64,000 bases of DNA from Vibrio cholerae (lineage in GTDB: Bacteria > Actinomycetota > Actinomycetes > Actinomycetales > Micrococcaceae): NCBI GenBank assembly GCA_009728235.1, contig WNZI01000010.1, forward strand, positions 1 to 64,000, given 5' to 3'. A model generated the notes under the pieces. The model saw only the letters and a list, made by a program, of their open reading frames with translations, did no database searches and was not told where the DNA came from. A program made the position numbers and the translations under genes. This document shows positions 26,066 to 34,918 of this stretch, piece by piece. Position 1 is the stretch's first letter. Every line of letters begins with the position of its first letter.

Positions 26066-26103
26066 CGCTTCCCTACACAACCCATCCCCCGCAGTGCTGC
26101 GGG
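26056..26103 (+). terminator. Two hairpins between the TetR gene and mtlA
   Basis: GGGAAGC-TAGC-GCTTCCC (26056-26073) spans the TetR stop codon, and CCCGCAG-TG-CTGCGGG (26088-26103) follows 14 bases later. They could terminate or attenuate before mtlA, or act as mRNA processing structures. No T-run is present. Confidence 0.4.
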
Positions 26104-26122
26104 TCAACGGTAAGGAAAGAAA

Positions 26123-28102
26123 GTGGCAATACAAGCAGAAGCGAGGTCGGGCACCAGTGCTCGGGTCCGCGTGCAGAAATTCGGGACGTTCCTGTCCGGG
26201 ATGATCATGCCCAACATCGGCGCCTTCATCGCCTGGGGACTCGTCACTGCCCTCTTCATCGAGGCCGGTTGGCTCCCTGTTCCGCAGCTCGGCGGTTACG
26301 GGGAGACGGACGGTGTGGCGAACGTGGGCCTCGTCGGACCGATGATCACCTACTTGCTACCACTGCTGATCGCCTACACGGGCGGGCGGATGGTCTACGA
26401 CGTCCGCGGTGGCGTGGTCGGTTCGATCGCCACGATGGGTGTCATCGTCGGTGCCGGTATCCCGATGTTCATCGGCGCCATGATCATGGGCCCCCTCGGC
26501 GGCTGGACCATGAAGAAGATCGACGCCCTGTGGGACGGCAAGATCCGCCCCGGGTTCGAGATGCTGGTCAACAACTTCTCCGCCGGTATCTGGGGAGCCA
26601 TCCTGGCCCTCATCGGATTCTTCGGTGTCTCACCGCTCGTCGAGGGCTTCAGCGCCGGCGCGGGCAACGTGGTGCAGTGGCTCGTCAACAACGGCCTGCT
26701 GCCGCTGACCAGCATCTTCATCGAGCCTGCGAAGGTCCTCTTCCTGAACAACGCCATTAACCACGGTGTGCTGACTCCGCTGGGTGTGCAGCAGTCGCTG
26801 GACCAGGGCAAGTCCATCCTCTTCCTGCTGGAAGCCAACCCGGGCCCCGGCCTCGGCATCCTGCTGGCCTACATGTTCTTCGGTCGCGGTGCAGCCAAGG
26901 CATCCGCATCCGGTGCAGCCATCATCCACTTCGTCGGTGGCATCCACGAGATCTACTTCCCCTACGTGCTCATGCGTCCCCTGCTGATCCTGGCAGCCAT
27001 CGCAGGTGGCATGACCGGCGTCGCGACGCTGAGCATCACGAACGCCGGGCTCGTCGCTCCTGCCGCTCCCGGATCGATCATCGCCGTGCTGGCGCAGACC
27101 ACCCGTGACAGCTACTTCGGGGTCGGTCTGTCGGTCGTGCTCGCCACCGCCGTGTCCTTCCTCGTCGCCTCGGTCATCCTCAAGACAGGCAAGAACCAGG
27201 ACGACGGTGACCTCGCGGCAGCAGCCACCAAGATGGAAGGGCTCAAGGGCAAGAAGAGCTCGGTCGCCGGCACCTTCCGGTCCTCGGACGCGGCAGACGG
27301 TCCGATCCGGAACATCGTGTTCGCCTGCGACGCCGGAATGGGTTCGTCCGCCATGGGTGCCTCGGTTCTCCGCAACAAGATCAAGGCGGCCGGTTTCCCG
27401 GACGTCAAGGTCACGAACCTCGCCATCTCCAACCTGAAGGACGACTACGACGTCGTCGTCACGCACCAGGATCTCGCCGCCCGCGCCGAGCCCCTGACGC
27501 AGAGCGCGACGCACGTCGCCGTGGACAACTTCATGAACAGCCCGCGCTACGACGAGATCGTCGAGCTGGTCCGCGCGAGCGCGGCCGCCGGCGGCGGTGT
27601 GGACCCGAAGAATCCCACGGCAGCAGCAGTAGCGGCCGAGGCTGATTCGGGAACCGCAGGCAATGCGGCACATGACGTCCTGGCGGAGGAGAGCGTCGTG
27701 TTGAACGGAAGCGCCACCACGCAGGAGGACGCCATCAACGAGGCCGGCCGGCTGCTCGTCGACCGCGGTGCGGTGGATGTCGACTACGTCGCGGCCATGC
27801 ACGAGCGCGAGAAGTCCGTCCCCACGTACATGGGCAACTTCCTCGCCATCCCGCACGGCACCAACGCCGCGAAGGACCTGATCAAGCGATCCGCCGTCTC
27901 GATCGTCCGGTACCCCGAGGGCATCGACTGGAACGGCAAGCAGGTCAAGTTCGTGGTCGGCGTCGCAGGGGTCAACAACGAGCACCTCTCCATCCTGTCC
28001 GCGATCGCCCGGGTGTTCTCGGACAAGGACCAGGTCGCCAAGCTCGACGAGGCGACGTCCGTGGACGAGGTCCTCGCCCTGTTCGGAAAGGTCAATGCGT
28101 AG
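26123..28102 (+). CDS. mtlA: PTS mannitol transporter subunit IICBA
   Basis: 659 residues that import and phosphorylate mannitol. Residues 1-350 are the membrane IIC domain (GTFLSGMIMPNIGAFIAWG, GGIHEIYFPYVLM). The IIB domain near 395-480 has the phospho-Cys in FACDAGMGSSAMG (Cys402), and the IIA domain near 510-659 has the phospho-His in FLAIPHGTNAAK (His578). GTG start with AAGGAAAG upstream. The stop codon shares a base with the mtlD start, so the two genes are coupled. Phosphate comes from enzyme I (the divergent ptsI) through HPr. Confidence 0.95.
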   Translation: MAIQAEARSGTSARVRVQKFGTFLSGMIMPNIGAFIAWGLVTALFIEAGWLPVPQLGGYGETDGVANVGLVGPMITYLLPLLIAYTGGRMVYDVRGGVVGSIATMGVIVGAGIPMFIGAMIMGPLGGWTMKKIDALWDGKIRPGFEMLVNNFSAGIWGAILALIGFFGVSPLVEGFSAGAGNVVQWLVNNGLLPLTSIFIEPAKVLFLNNAINHGVLTPLGVQQSLDQGKSILFLLEANPGPGLGILLAYMFFGRGAAKASASGAAIIHFVGGIHEIYFPYVLMRPLLILAAIAGGMTGVATLSITNAGLVAPAAPGSIIAVLAQTTRDSYFGVGLSVVLATAVSFLVASVILKTGKNQDDGDLAAAATKMEGLKGKKSSVAGTFRSSDAADGPIRNIVFACDAGMGSSAMGASVLRNKIKAAGFPDVKVTNLAISNLKDDYDVVVTHQDLAARAEPLTQSATHVAVDNFMNSPRYDEIVELVRASAAAGGGVDPKNPTAAAVAAEADSGTAGNAAHDVLAEESVVLNGSATTQEDAINEAGRLLVDRGAVDVDYVAAMHEREKSVPTYMGNFLAIPHGTNAAKDLIKRSAVSIVRYPEGIDWNGKQVKFVVGVAGVNNEHLSILSAIARVFSDKDQVAKLDEATSVDEVLALFGKVNA

Positions 28103-29259
28103 TGAAGGCAGTACATTTCGGCGCAGGTAACATCGGACGCGGTTTCGTGGGGCTCCTGCTCCACGAGGCCGGGTACGAGGTGGTCTTCGCCGACGTCGCG
28201 GACGCCCTGATCGACCAGTTGGCCTCGACGCCCAGCTATGAGGTCCACGAGGTCGGTGAAGAACCGTCCGTCAAGACGGTCGACAACTACCGGGCGCTCA
28301 ACTCGCGGTCGCAGGAGGAGGACGTCGTCGCGGAGATCGCGACGGCGGACATCGTCACCACGGCCGTGGGTCCCAACGTCCTGAAGTTCCTCGCTCCGGT
28401 CATCGCACGGGCCATCGCCCGGCGAGATGACGGCCTGGCTCCTTTGCAGGTCATGGCCTGCGAGAACGCCATCAACGCAACGGACATCCTCCGCCGCGAA
28501 GTAGAGCAGACGTACGACGGCGCAGCGCTGGACCTTGCGTCCAGGGCGGTGTTCGCGAATACGGCGGTTGACCGGATCGTTCCGAACCAGGCCTCCGGAC
28601 AGGGCCTCGACGTGACGGTCGAGACCTTCTTCGAGTGGGTCATCGACCGGACGCCGTTCAAGGGCAACGAGCCGGGTATCCCGGGAGCGACCTACGTCGA
28701 CGACCTCGCGCCCTACATCGAACGGAAGCTGTTCACGGTCAACACCGGCCACGCGTCGGCCGCCTACTTCGGCTACGCGGCGGGGGTCGAGAAGATCGCG
28801 GACGCCATGGCGGACGAGGCCATCGCCGGCAAGGTGCGCGCCGTACTCGACGAGACGAAGCAACTCCTGGTCTCCAAGCACGGCTTCGACGTCGCGGAGC
28901 AGGAAGCCTACGTGCAGAAGATCCTCGGTCGATTCTCCAACCGGCATCTACCGGACACGGTGGTACGCGTGGGGCGGGCTCCGCTACGGAAGCTGAGTCG
29001 CAGGGAACGGTTCGTCGGTCCGGCGTCCGAGCTGGCCGAGGCTGGCGTCCATCCGGCGGCGCTGCTCGAGGCGATGGGGGCGGCCCTGGCCTTCTCGGCA
29101 GCGGACGATCCGGAGGTCGCCGCCCTGGCCGAGATCCTGGCGACCCAGGAACCGGCCGAGGCGACGACGTCGATCACGGGCCTCACCGCGGAACACCCGC
29201 TGTACGCGCCGGTGCGCGAACTCATCGTGCACCATGCGCCGGGCCACCACCCGGAGTAG
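28102..29259 (+). CDS. mtlD: Mannitol-1-phosphate 5-dehydrogenase
   Basis: 385 residues; oxidises mannitol-1-phosphate to fructose-6-phosphate with NAD+. AVHFGAGNIGRGFVG is the dinucleotide site, ALQVMACENAINATDIL the catalytic-region motif, and KLFTVNTGHASAAYFG the C-terminal signature with the conserved Lys and His. Follows mtlA without a gap and ends before a strong terminator. Confidence 0.95.
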   Translation: MKAVHFGAGNIGRGFVGLLLHEAGYEVVFADVADALIDQLASTPSYEVHEVGEEPSVKTVDNYRALNSRSQEEDVVAEIATADIVTTAVGPNVLKFLAPVIARAIARRDDGLAPLQVMACENAINATDILRREVEQTYDGAALDLASRAVFANTAVDRIVPNQASGQGLDVTVETFFEWVIDRTPFKGNEPGIPGATYVDDLAPYIERKLFTVNTGHASAAYFGYAAGVEKIADAMADEAIAGKVRAVLDETKQLLVSKHGFDVAEQEAYVQKILGRFSNRHLPDTVVRVGRAPLRKLSRRERFVGPASELAEAGVHPAALLEAMGAALAFSAADDPEVAALAEILATQEPAEATTSITGLTAEHPLYAPVRELIVHHAPGHHPE

Positions 29260-29284
29260 CACTGCAGAAGGACGGACCGAACGG

Positions 29285-29314
29285 AGAAGGGAGCAGCCCA
29301 GGCTGCTCCCTTCT
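29285..29314 (+). terminator. Terminator after mtlD
   Basis: A 13-bp perfect stem (AGAAGGGAGCAGC and GCTGCTCCCTTCT) with a four-base loop lies 26 bases after the mtlD stop and is followed by a short T-rich end. Confidence 0.8.
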
Positions 29315-29384
29315 TCGTGACCGGCCGGGTCAAGGACGTCGGTACCGGAGGACGGTCGAGCGCGGTATCGGTAGATTGGACGGT

Positions 29385-29834
29385 GTGAGCCATCCGGAGA
29401 ACGACCTGCTGTCGATCGTCTACTCGAGCAGCGCCGCGCAGTTGTTCGGCGACGAGGAGCTCGGGTCCCTCCTCGCCCTCAGCCGCCAGAACAACCTGCG
29501 CACAGGTCTGACCGGCATGCTGCTCTACCGGGGCGGGTACTTCCTCCAGGTGATCGAGGGCCCCGCCGACGTCCTGCGGGAGCGGATGTCGATCATCGCC
29601 GCCGACTCCCGTCACCTGGACGTCCGGGTGCTCCTGCAGGAGACCATCGGTGAGCGGCAGTTCCCCGATTGGACCATGGCCTACGAGCCGGTCCCCGACG
29701 CGTCTGCCGAGGACGTCCCCGGTTACCGCACCACGTTCTCGGATCTCGAGGGGCGGGACGATTCCCAGCACTCCGTCGCGGCGCTGCGCGAACTCGTCGC
29801 CTGGTTCAGGGACAGGGCCGTCCAACTGCGGTGA
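29385..29834 (+). CDS. BLUF-domain blue-light photoreceptor
   Basis: 149 residues; residues 8-100 form a BLUF domain that binds FAD and senses blue light. SIVYSSSA holds the key Tyr13, LSRQNNLRTGLTGMLLY the flavin-binding Asn37, and YFLQVIEG the Gln55. The spacings Tyr-Asn (24) and Tyr-Gln (42) equal those in AppA. A short C-terminal extension has no enzyme domain, so it belongs to the short BLUF type that acts through a partner. TAGATT ends seven bases before the GTG, so the transcript is probably leaderless. Confidence 0.92.
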   Translation: MSHPENDLLSIVYSSSAAQLFGDEELGSLLALSRQNNLRTGLTGMLLYRGGYFLQVIEGPADVLRERMSIIAADSRHLDVRVLLQETIGERQFPDWTMAYEPVPDASAEDVPGYRTTFSDLEGRDDSQHSVAALRELVAWFRDRAVQLR

Positions 29835-29836
29835 CA

Positions 29837-29869
29837 CCGCACGGGCCTCCGACGAGGAGGCCCGTGCGG
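29837..29869. terminator. Bidirectional terminator between the BLUF and esterase genes
   Basis: A perfect 14-bp stem (CCGCACGGGCCTCC and GGAGGCCCGTGCGG) with a five-base loop lies between two convergent stops. Confidence 0.85.
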
Positions 29870-29876
29870 ACCGCGA

Positions 29877-30860
29877 TCACGACCCGACCAGTTCCCTGAT
29901 GAACCGGAGGTGCTCCACGTCCTGGAAAGCGCCGCCCTGCTCGTGGCCGTTGTAGGGGTACACCTTCATGCGCTTGGGCCCGGCGTAGTGGTTGTGCGCT
30001 GCGAAGACGCACGACGGCGGGCACACGTCGTCGAGCAGTCCCACCGAGAACATCGCCGGCATCGTGCTCCGGCTCGCGAAGTTGACGCCGTCGAAGTAGC
30101 TGAGCGTGCGGAAGGCGGCGTCGACCTCGTGCCTGCGCGTCCCGAGGTACGTGGTGATCTCCGAGTAGGGCGCTGTGCCGGTGATCTCGGTGGCGTGGCG
30201 CATGTGGGCGAGGAAGGGGACGTCGACGATCGCCCCGATCGGTGGGGTGTCGTTCACGAGCTGAGTGAGCGCTGCCGCCGCGAGGGTGATGCCACCGCCC
30301 TGGCTCCCGCCGGAGACGATGACCCGGGAGGAGTCGACCTTGGGGTGAGCCTGGGCGGCTTCCACTGCGTGGACGGCGTCGACGAACAGACGGCGGTAGT
30401 AGTAGCTGTCCGGATCGCTGATCCCGAGCGTCATGAATCCCCCGAGGTGCGGCCCACCGAGGCTTCCATCGCCGGTGTCACCGGACCGATGGCCGGAGCC
30501 CTGACCGCGGAGGTCCATGACGAAGTGCGCGAAACCCGCACTCGGCAGACCGGTCCATTCGCCGAGCAGGCCTCGGCCGCCGCCGTACCCGATGTACGTG
30601 ACGACCGTCGGCAGCGGCCCGGTGAGATGCCTCGGGGTCAGCAGCCAGGCCCTGATCGGCTGTCCGTCATAGCCGGAGAACGTCGCGTCCTCGGTCACGA
30701 GCTCGGTGTAGCCCGCATCCACCTCCTCGAAGGAGGGGGTTCTCGCATGGACACGCTGCTCCGTGAGGGTGCGTTGCCAGAAGGCGTCGTAGTCTGCAGG
30801 TTCGTCCCGGTCCGGGAGGTAGCCGCGCAACTCTGCGAGCGGAAGGTCGAAGTGTGGCAT
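29877..30860 (-). CDS. Acetylxylan esterase / cephalosporin-C deacetylase family (CE7)
   Basis: 327 residues of the alpha/beta hydrolase that deacetylates xylo-oligosaccharides. GGSQGGG carries the nucleophile Ser186, LLDDVCPPS the Asp (277/278), and NGHEQGG the His306; RGQGSG near 118 is the family motif. ATG 30860 is chosen (AAAGG nine bases upstream). Divergent from the sugar ABC operon with the promoter and operator between, so the two may be co-controlled. Confidence 0.9.
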   Translation of the reverse strand: MPHFDLPLAELRGYLPDRDEPADYDAFWQRTLTEQRVHARTPSFEEVDAGYTELVTEDATFSGYDGQPIRAWLLTPRHLTGPLPTVVTYIGYGGGRGLLGEWTGLPSAGFAHFVMDLRGQGSGHRSGDTGDGSLGGPHLGGFMTLGISDPDSYYYRRLFVDAVHAVEAAQAHPKVDSSRVIVSGGSQGGGITLAAAALTQLVNDTPPIGAIVDVPFLAHMRHATEITGTAPYSEITTYLGTRRHEVDAAFRTLSYFDGVNFASRSTMPAMFSVGLLDDVCPPSCVFAAHNHYAGPKRMKVYPYNGHEQGGAFQDVEHLRFIRELVGS

Positions 30861-30929
30861 GGGGTGCATCCTTTCACGGGGCCCATGCAGGAGGATAGAG
30901 CGCGGGCCCGCCGTGAGCCGAACGGGTTG

Positions 30930-30976
30930 TTGACCATTGATACGATTCAACCTACGCTGTGGGATAACGCTTTCCC
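30930..30976 (+). promoter_or_regulatory. Promoter with LacI-type operator for the ABC/GH42 operon
   Basis: TTGACC (30930-30935), 17 bases, TACGCT (30953-30958), then GGGATAACGCTTTCCC (30961-30976), a 12-of-16 symmetric LacI-type dyad at the expected +1. This is a strong candidate repressor-controlled promoter. The repressor itself is not adjacent; the LacI gene at 18146 or a regulator outside the window could act here. Confidence 0.65.
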
Positions 30977-31024
30977 AAGGGCGTCCCACGATGGCTGACG
31001 AAGAAGTTTTCCAGGAGGACAATG

Positions 31025-32317
31025 ATGTTCCGCACACTCTCACGGCGTACGCTGACAGGCTTCGCAGCGGTCGCTGCAACGGGCCTGGTCCTGACCGGTT
31101 GTGGTGGCGGCGGGGGCGAACCCGCGGCCCTCGACACCGAAGAACAGATCACCCTGAACTACACCTTCTGGGGTAACGACGATCGCGCCGCCCGCTACGA
31201 CGAGGCGATCACAGCGTTCGAGGAGAAGTTCCCGAACATCACGATCAACGACACCTTCACCGACTACCCCTCGTACTGGGAGAAGCGCCAGACGGAAGCG
31301 GCCGGCGGCGGGCTCCCGGACGTGATGCAGTTCGACTACACCTACCTCCGCCAGTACGGGGACAACGGACTTCTGCTGAATCTCGAGGACTACTTCGGTA
31401 ACGGCATCACCACCGATGCCATCGACGAGGGCCTGCTGTCCACCGGCAAGCTCGACGACGGCACCTTCGCCATCCCGACCGGGTACAGCGCGTGGTCGGT
31501 GTTCCAGAACCCGGGTCTCCTCGCCGAGACCGGTGTCGAGCCCTATGAGGGCGGGACGAGCTGGGAGGACTACGACGCCTACATGGCATCCGTCACCGAG
31601 GCCGGCGGGGGATCGGTCTACGGAGGAACGGACACCACCCAGCGCATCCAGGACTTCGAGTTGAAGCTGCGCCAGCAGGGCCGTGAACTCTTCACGGAGG
31701 ACGGCGGGCTCAACTTCACGCAGGAGGAGTTGGCCGAGCACTGGGCGGAGGGCCAGGAGAACCGCGACAGCGTCACCGTTCCCCAGAGCAAGCTGGAGGA
31801 GATCAACCCGGTGTCCGGCTTCGGCGGTAACCTGACCACCAGCGAGATGAGCTGGAGCAACTTCCTCGGAGGCTACCTCGGGGACTCGGGTGCCGAGGAG
31901 ATCACCATCGTCGCGCCGCCCACCAGCAACCCGGACGAGCAGGACCTCTACCAGAAGGTCGGCCTCATGCAGGCGGCGTCAGCCTCCACCGACCACCCCG
32001 AGGCCGCTGCAGCCTTCGTGGACTTCCTCATCAACAGCCCGGAGGTCGGCGAGATCTTCGGCGCCACCCTCGGCATCCCCGCGTCGGAGACGCAGCTCGA
32101 GGGCGCAAACCTCGAGGGGCCCGACAAGGCGGTCAAGGACTACCTCGACTCCATCGAGGACCGGATCGGAGAATCGCCCGCGGCACCCGTCGCCGGTTTC
32201 GGTGCCATCGAGCAGACCTTCTGGGACCTCGGCAAGTCCATCGGACTCGGCACCGTCACTCCCGACGAGGCGGCGAAGCAGTTCTTCGACGAAGCAGCCG
32301 TCACGCTCGACAGCTGA
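31025..32317 (+). CDS. Sugar ABC transporter substrate-binding lipoprotein
   Basis: About 430 residues. A signal peptide with lipobox LTGC (Cys26) anchors it outside the membrane. The mature protein is a family-1 solute-binding protein (QITLNYTFWGNDDRAARYDEAI, LPDVMQFDYTYLRQYG, LGIPASETQLEG). The second of two adjacent ATGs (31025) has GGAGG six bases upstream. First gene of an importer-YesL-GH42 operon, so an oligosaccharide, probably a beta-galactoside, is the likely ligand. Confidence 0.88.
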   Translation: MFRTLSRRTLTGFAAVAATGLVLTGCGGGGGEPAALDTEEQITLNYTFWGNDDRAARYDEAITAFEEKFPNITINDTFTDYPSYWEKRQTEAAGGGLPDVMQFDYTYLRQYGDNGLLLNLEDYFGNGITTDAIDEGLLSTGKLDDGTFAIPTGYSAWSVFQNPGLLAETGVEPYEGGTSWEDYDAYMASVTEAGGGSVYGGTDTTQRIQDFELKLRQQGRELFTEDGGLNFTQEELAEHWAEGQENRDSVTVPQSKLEEINPVSGFGGNLTTSEMSWSNFLGGYLGDSGAEEITIVAPPTSNPDEQDLYQKVGLMQAASASTDHPEAAAAFVDFLINSPEVGEIFGATLGIPASETQLEGANLEGPDKAVKDYLDSIEDRIGESPAAPVAGFGAIEQTFWDLGKSIGLGTVTPDEAAKQFFDEAAVTLDS

Positions 32318-32340
32318 GCAGCAGACAAAGGAGAGCGACC

Positions 32341-33327
32341 GTGACCACGGATTCGGCGCCCGCGCCGGCAACAGACCGCACCGCCGATTCCGGTGCCCGC
32401 TCGGTGGACAGCCGCCGAGCGGGCACATCCCGGCCACGCCGCCGACGCAAGGGCGATTCCATCGCCGGATACGTCTTCCTCTCGCCCTGGCTGCTCGGGT
32501 TCGTCGGCCTCACACTGGGCCCGATGCTGGCGTCGCTGTACCTCGCCTTCACCGACTACAACCTGTTCACGGCCCCTGAATGGACGGGGCTCGAGAACCT
32601 GTCCCGCATGGCCGACGACGAGAAGTTCTGGGGCTCCGTCAGGATCACCCTGATCTACGTGCTGGTCGGCACGCCGATCAAGCTGGCGGCCGCGCTCGCC
32701 GTGGCGATGCTCCTGAACTACAAGGCCAAGGGGACCGGGTTCTTCCGCTCGGCGTTCTACGCCCCGAGCCTGATCGGCGCGAGCGTCAGCATCGCCATCG
32801 TGTGGCGGGCCATGTTCTCGACGGACGGTCCCGTCGACGGCACGCTGAACCTCTTCGGCATCAACCTCGGTGGATGGATCGGCAACCCCTCGCTGATCAT
32901 GCCGATGATGATCCTGCTCGCCGTCTGGCAGTTCGGCGCTCCGATGGTCATCTTCCTCGCCGGCCTCAAGGGCGTTCCGGCCGAGCTCTACGAGGCGGCG
33001 TCTGTCGACGGAGCGAAGCCCTGGCGGAAGTTCCTCAGCGTCACGGTGCCGATGCTCTCGCCCGTCATCTTCTTCAACCTGCTCCTCGAGATGATCAACG
33101 CATTCCAGGTCTTCGCCTCGGCGTACATCATCGGCTCGGGCACCGGGGGTCCCGGTGGAGCCACCAACTTCTACACCGTCTACCTCTACACCCGTGCGTT
33201 CGCCAACAACCAGATGGGCTACGCCTCGGCGATGGCCTGGGTGTTGCTGCTCGCGGTCGGCGTCCTCGCCTTCATCCTCTTCCGCACGTCGAAGAGCTGG
33301 GTCCACTACGCAGGAGATTCCAAGTGA
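32341..33327 (+). CDS. Sugar ABC transporter permease (MalF-like)
   Basis: 328 residues; six membrane segments after a polar, basic N-terminal tail of about 40 residues. The permease EAA loop is visible as ELYEAASVDGAKPWRKFLSVTVP. GTG start with GGAGAG upstream. Its stop overlaps the next permease (GTGA). It needs an ATPase subunit that is not encoded nearby, commonly a shared MsiK-type ATPase in actinobacteria. Confidence 0.9.
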   Translation: MTTDSAPAPATDRTADSGARSVDSRRAGTSRPRRRRKGDSIAGYVFLSPWLLGFVGLTLGPMLASLYLAFTDYNLFTAPEWTGLENLSRMADDEKFWGSVRITLIYVLVGTPIKLAAALAVAMLLNYKAKGTGFFRSAFYAPSLIGASVSIAIVWRAMFSTDGPVDGTLNLFGINLGGWIGNPSLIMPMMILLAVWQFGAPMVIFLAGLKGVPAELYEAASVDGAKPWRKFLSVTVPMLSPVIFFNLLLEMINAFQVFASAYIIGSGTGGPGGATNFYTVYLYTRAFANNQMGYASAMAWVLLLAVGVLAFILFRTSKSWVHYAGDSK

Positions 33328-34244
33328 CCACCATCGAATCCAGTCCTGCTGTTCCCGTACCGTCCGATCCGGAATACCGGACGCAGCCCCGGCCCAGGCG
33401 CCGCCCCCTGCGGCGACACATCCCCACCGCGTTCTGGGTCATCGGGATCGTGGCCCTGACGGCGATCGTCCTGTACCCGCTGCTGTGGATGTTCTCGGCC
33501 TCGCTCAAGCCCAACTCCGAGTTCGGCAGCAACCAGGGCTTCTTCCCCCAGAATCCCACCTTCGACAACTTCGTCAAGGTCATGGACGGCATCGCAGGCA
33601 TCCCGACGTGGAAGTTCTTCCTGAACTCCCTGCTCCTCGGGATCGGCGCCGTGATCGGCACCGTCATGTCCTCGTCGATGGCTGCCTATGCGTTCTCGAG
33701 GATCAATTTCCGCGGCAGCAAGATCCTGTTCGCCGCGATGATCGGAACGCTGCTCCTGCCGTTCCACGTGCTGATCATCCCGCAGTACATCATCTTCAGG
33801 AATCTCGGCCTGATCGACACCTTCTGGCCATTGCTGGCCGGCAAGTTCCTGGCGACCGAGGCATTCTTCGTCTTCCTGATGGTGCAGTTCATCAGGAACC
33901 TCCCGCGGGAACTCGACGAAGCCGCGCGCATCGACGGCTGCGGCCACGGGCGCATCTTCTTCTCCATCACCCTCCCGCTCATCAAGCCGGCGCTGATCAC
34001 CTCCTCGATCTTCGCGTTCATCTGGAGCTGGAACGATTTCCTCGGCCCGCTCCTGTACCTGAACTCCCCGGACAAGTACCCGCTACCGCTCGCGCTGCGG
34101 ATCTTCAACGACCAGACCAGCACCTCGGACTACGGTGCGACGATCGCCATCTCCGTCCTCGCGCTGCTGCCGGTCATGCTGTTCTTCATCATCTTCCAGC
34201 GCTTCCTCGTCGACGGGGTCGCCACCCAGGGCCTCAAGGGATGA
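33324..34244 (+). CDS. Sugar ABC transporter permease (MalG-like)
   Basis: 306 residues; the second membrane partner, with EAA loop ELDEAARIDGCGHGRIFFSITLP and C-terminal LVDGVATQGLKG. GTG start with AGGAG upstream. Its stop overlaps the ATG of the YesL-like gene (ATGA), so the four genes are translated as a unit. Confidence 0.92.
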   Translation: MTTIESSPAVPVPSDPEYRTQPRPRRRPLRRHIPTAFWVIGIVALTAIVLYPLLWMFSASLKPNSEFGSNQGFFPQNPTFDNFVKVMDGIAGIPTWKFFLNSLLLGIGAVIGTVMSSSMAAYAFSRINFRGSKILFAAMIGTLLLPFHVLIIPQYIIFRNLGLIDTFWPLLAGKFLATEAFFVFLMVQFIRNLPRELDEAARIDGCGHGRIFFSITLPLIKPALITSSIFAFIWSWNDFLGPLLYLNSPDKYPLPLALRIFNDQTSTSDYGATIAISVLALLPVMLFFIIFQRFLVDGVATQGLKG

Positions 34245-34878
34245 GCAGTCGCCAGCGGGAGGCCGTGCGCGGACGGCAGCCGCCGTCCGCGATGGCAGCG
34301 GCCTGCGCTGGCCGGGAGCGACAGCCAGGTTCGCCCTCTTCGGAGAGGTCCTCTGGGTGGGCGTGCTCTGCTGTGTCGCCGGCCTCGGGATCGTCACGAT
34401 CCCCGCTGCCATGGCGGCGGGATCGGCGCACCTCCACCGCTTCCTGCGGGCCGAGGACTCCTCCGTTCGCCTGTTCGCCGCGGACTTCCTCGCCGCCCTG
34501 AGGGCCGGGTGGCTCGTCGGGCTGGGAGTCGCCTCCACCGTCGTCCTGCTGCTGCTGGACATCGTGGTGGCGAACTCGCGCCTGCTGCCCGGCTGGCAGT
34601 TCATCCTCGGCGCCGGCGTCGCCCTTCTGGTCGGCCTGCTGGCCGGGCTGGCCGGCACGACGGCGCGCTGGCCGGCAGCACGATCATGGCGGGCCGCCGC
34701 ACTGTCCTGGCTCCGCGATGCGCGCGATGATCCGGCGGGAGTCCTCTGGCTCGTCGCGGCGGTGGTGCTCACCGCGATGGTGGCGTGGCAACTGCCGCCC
34801 CTGGTCATCCCGGGGATCGGATGCCTCGTCTTCGCGGCCCTGGCCACCTCGGTGCGCGAGCGCCGTCGCCGGTCCTGA
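34241..34878 (+). pseudogene. YesL-like (DUF624) membrane protein, frameshifted as sequenced
   Basis: ATG 34241 overlaps the permease stop and is the coupled start. After 10-20 codons the frame turns to non-coding-looking residues, while the preceding frame (from about 34270) encodes a helical membrane protein (FALFGEVLWVGVLCCVAGLG, LLLLDIVVAN, LLVGLLAGLAG) to the stop at 34878. One added base gives 212 residues, a usual YesL length. YesL proteins accompany glycoside ABC operons with unknown function. The exact break point is uncertain. Confidence 0.7.
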
Positions 34879-34918
34879 CCCGCAACCCCTCGTCCCGACG
34901 AACCCCTTTGGAGTCATC

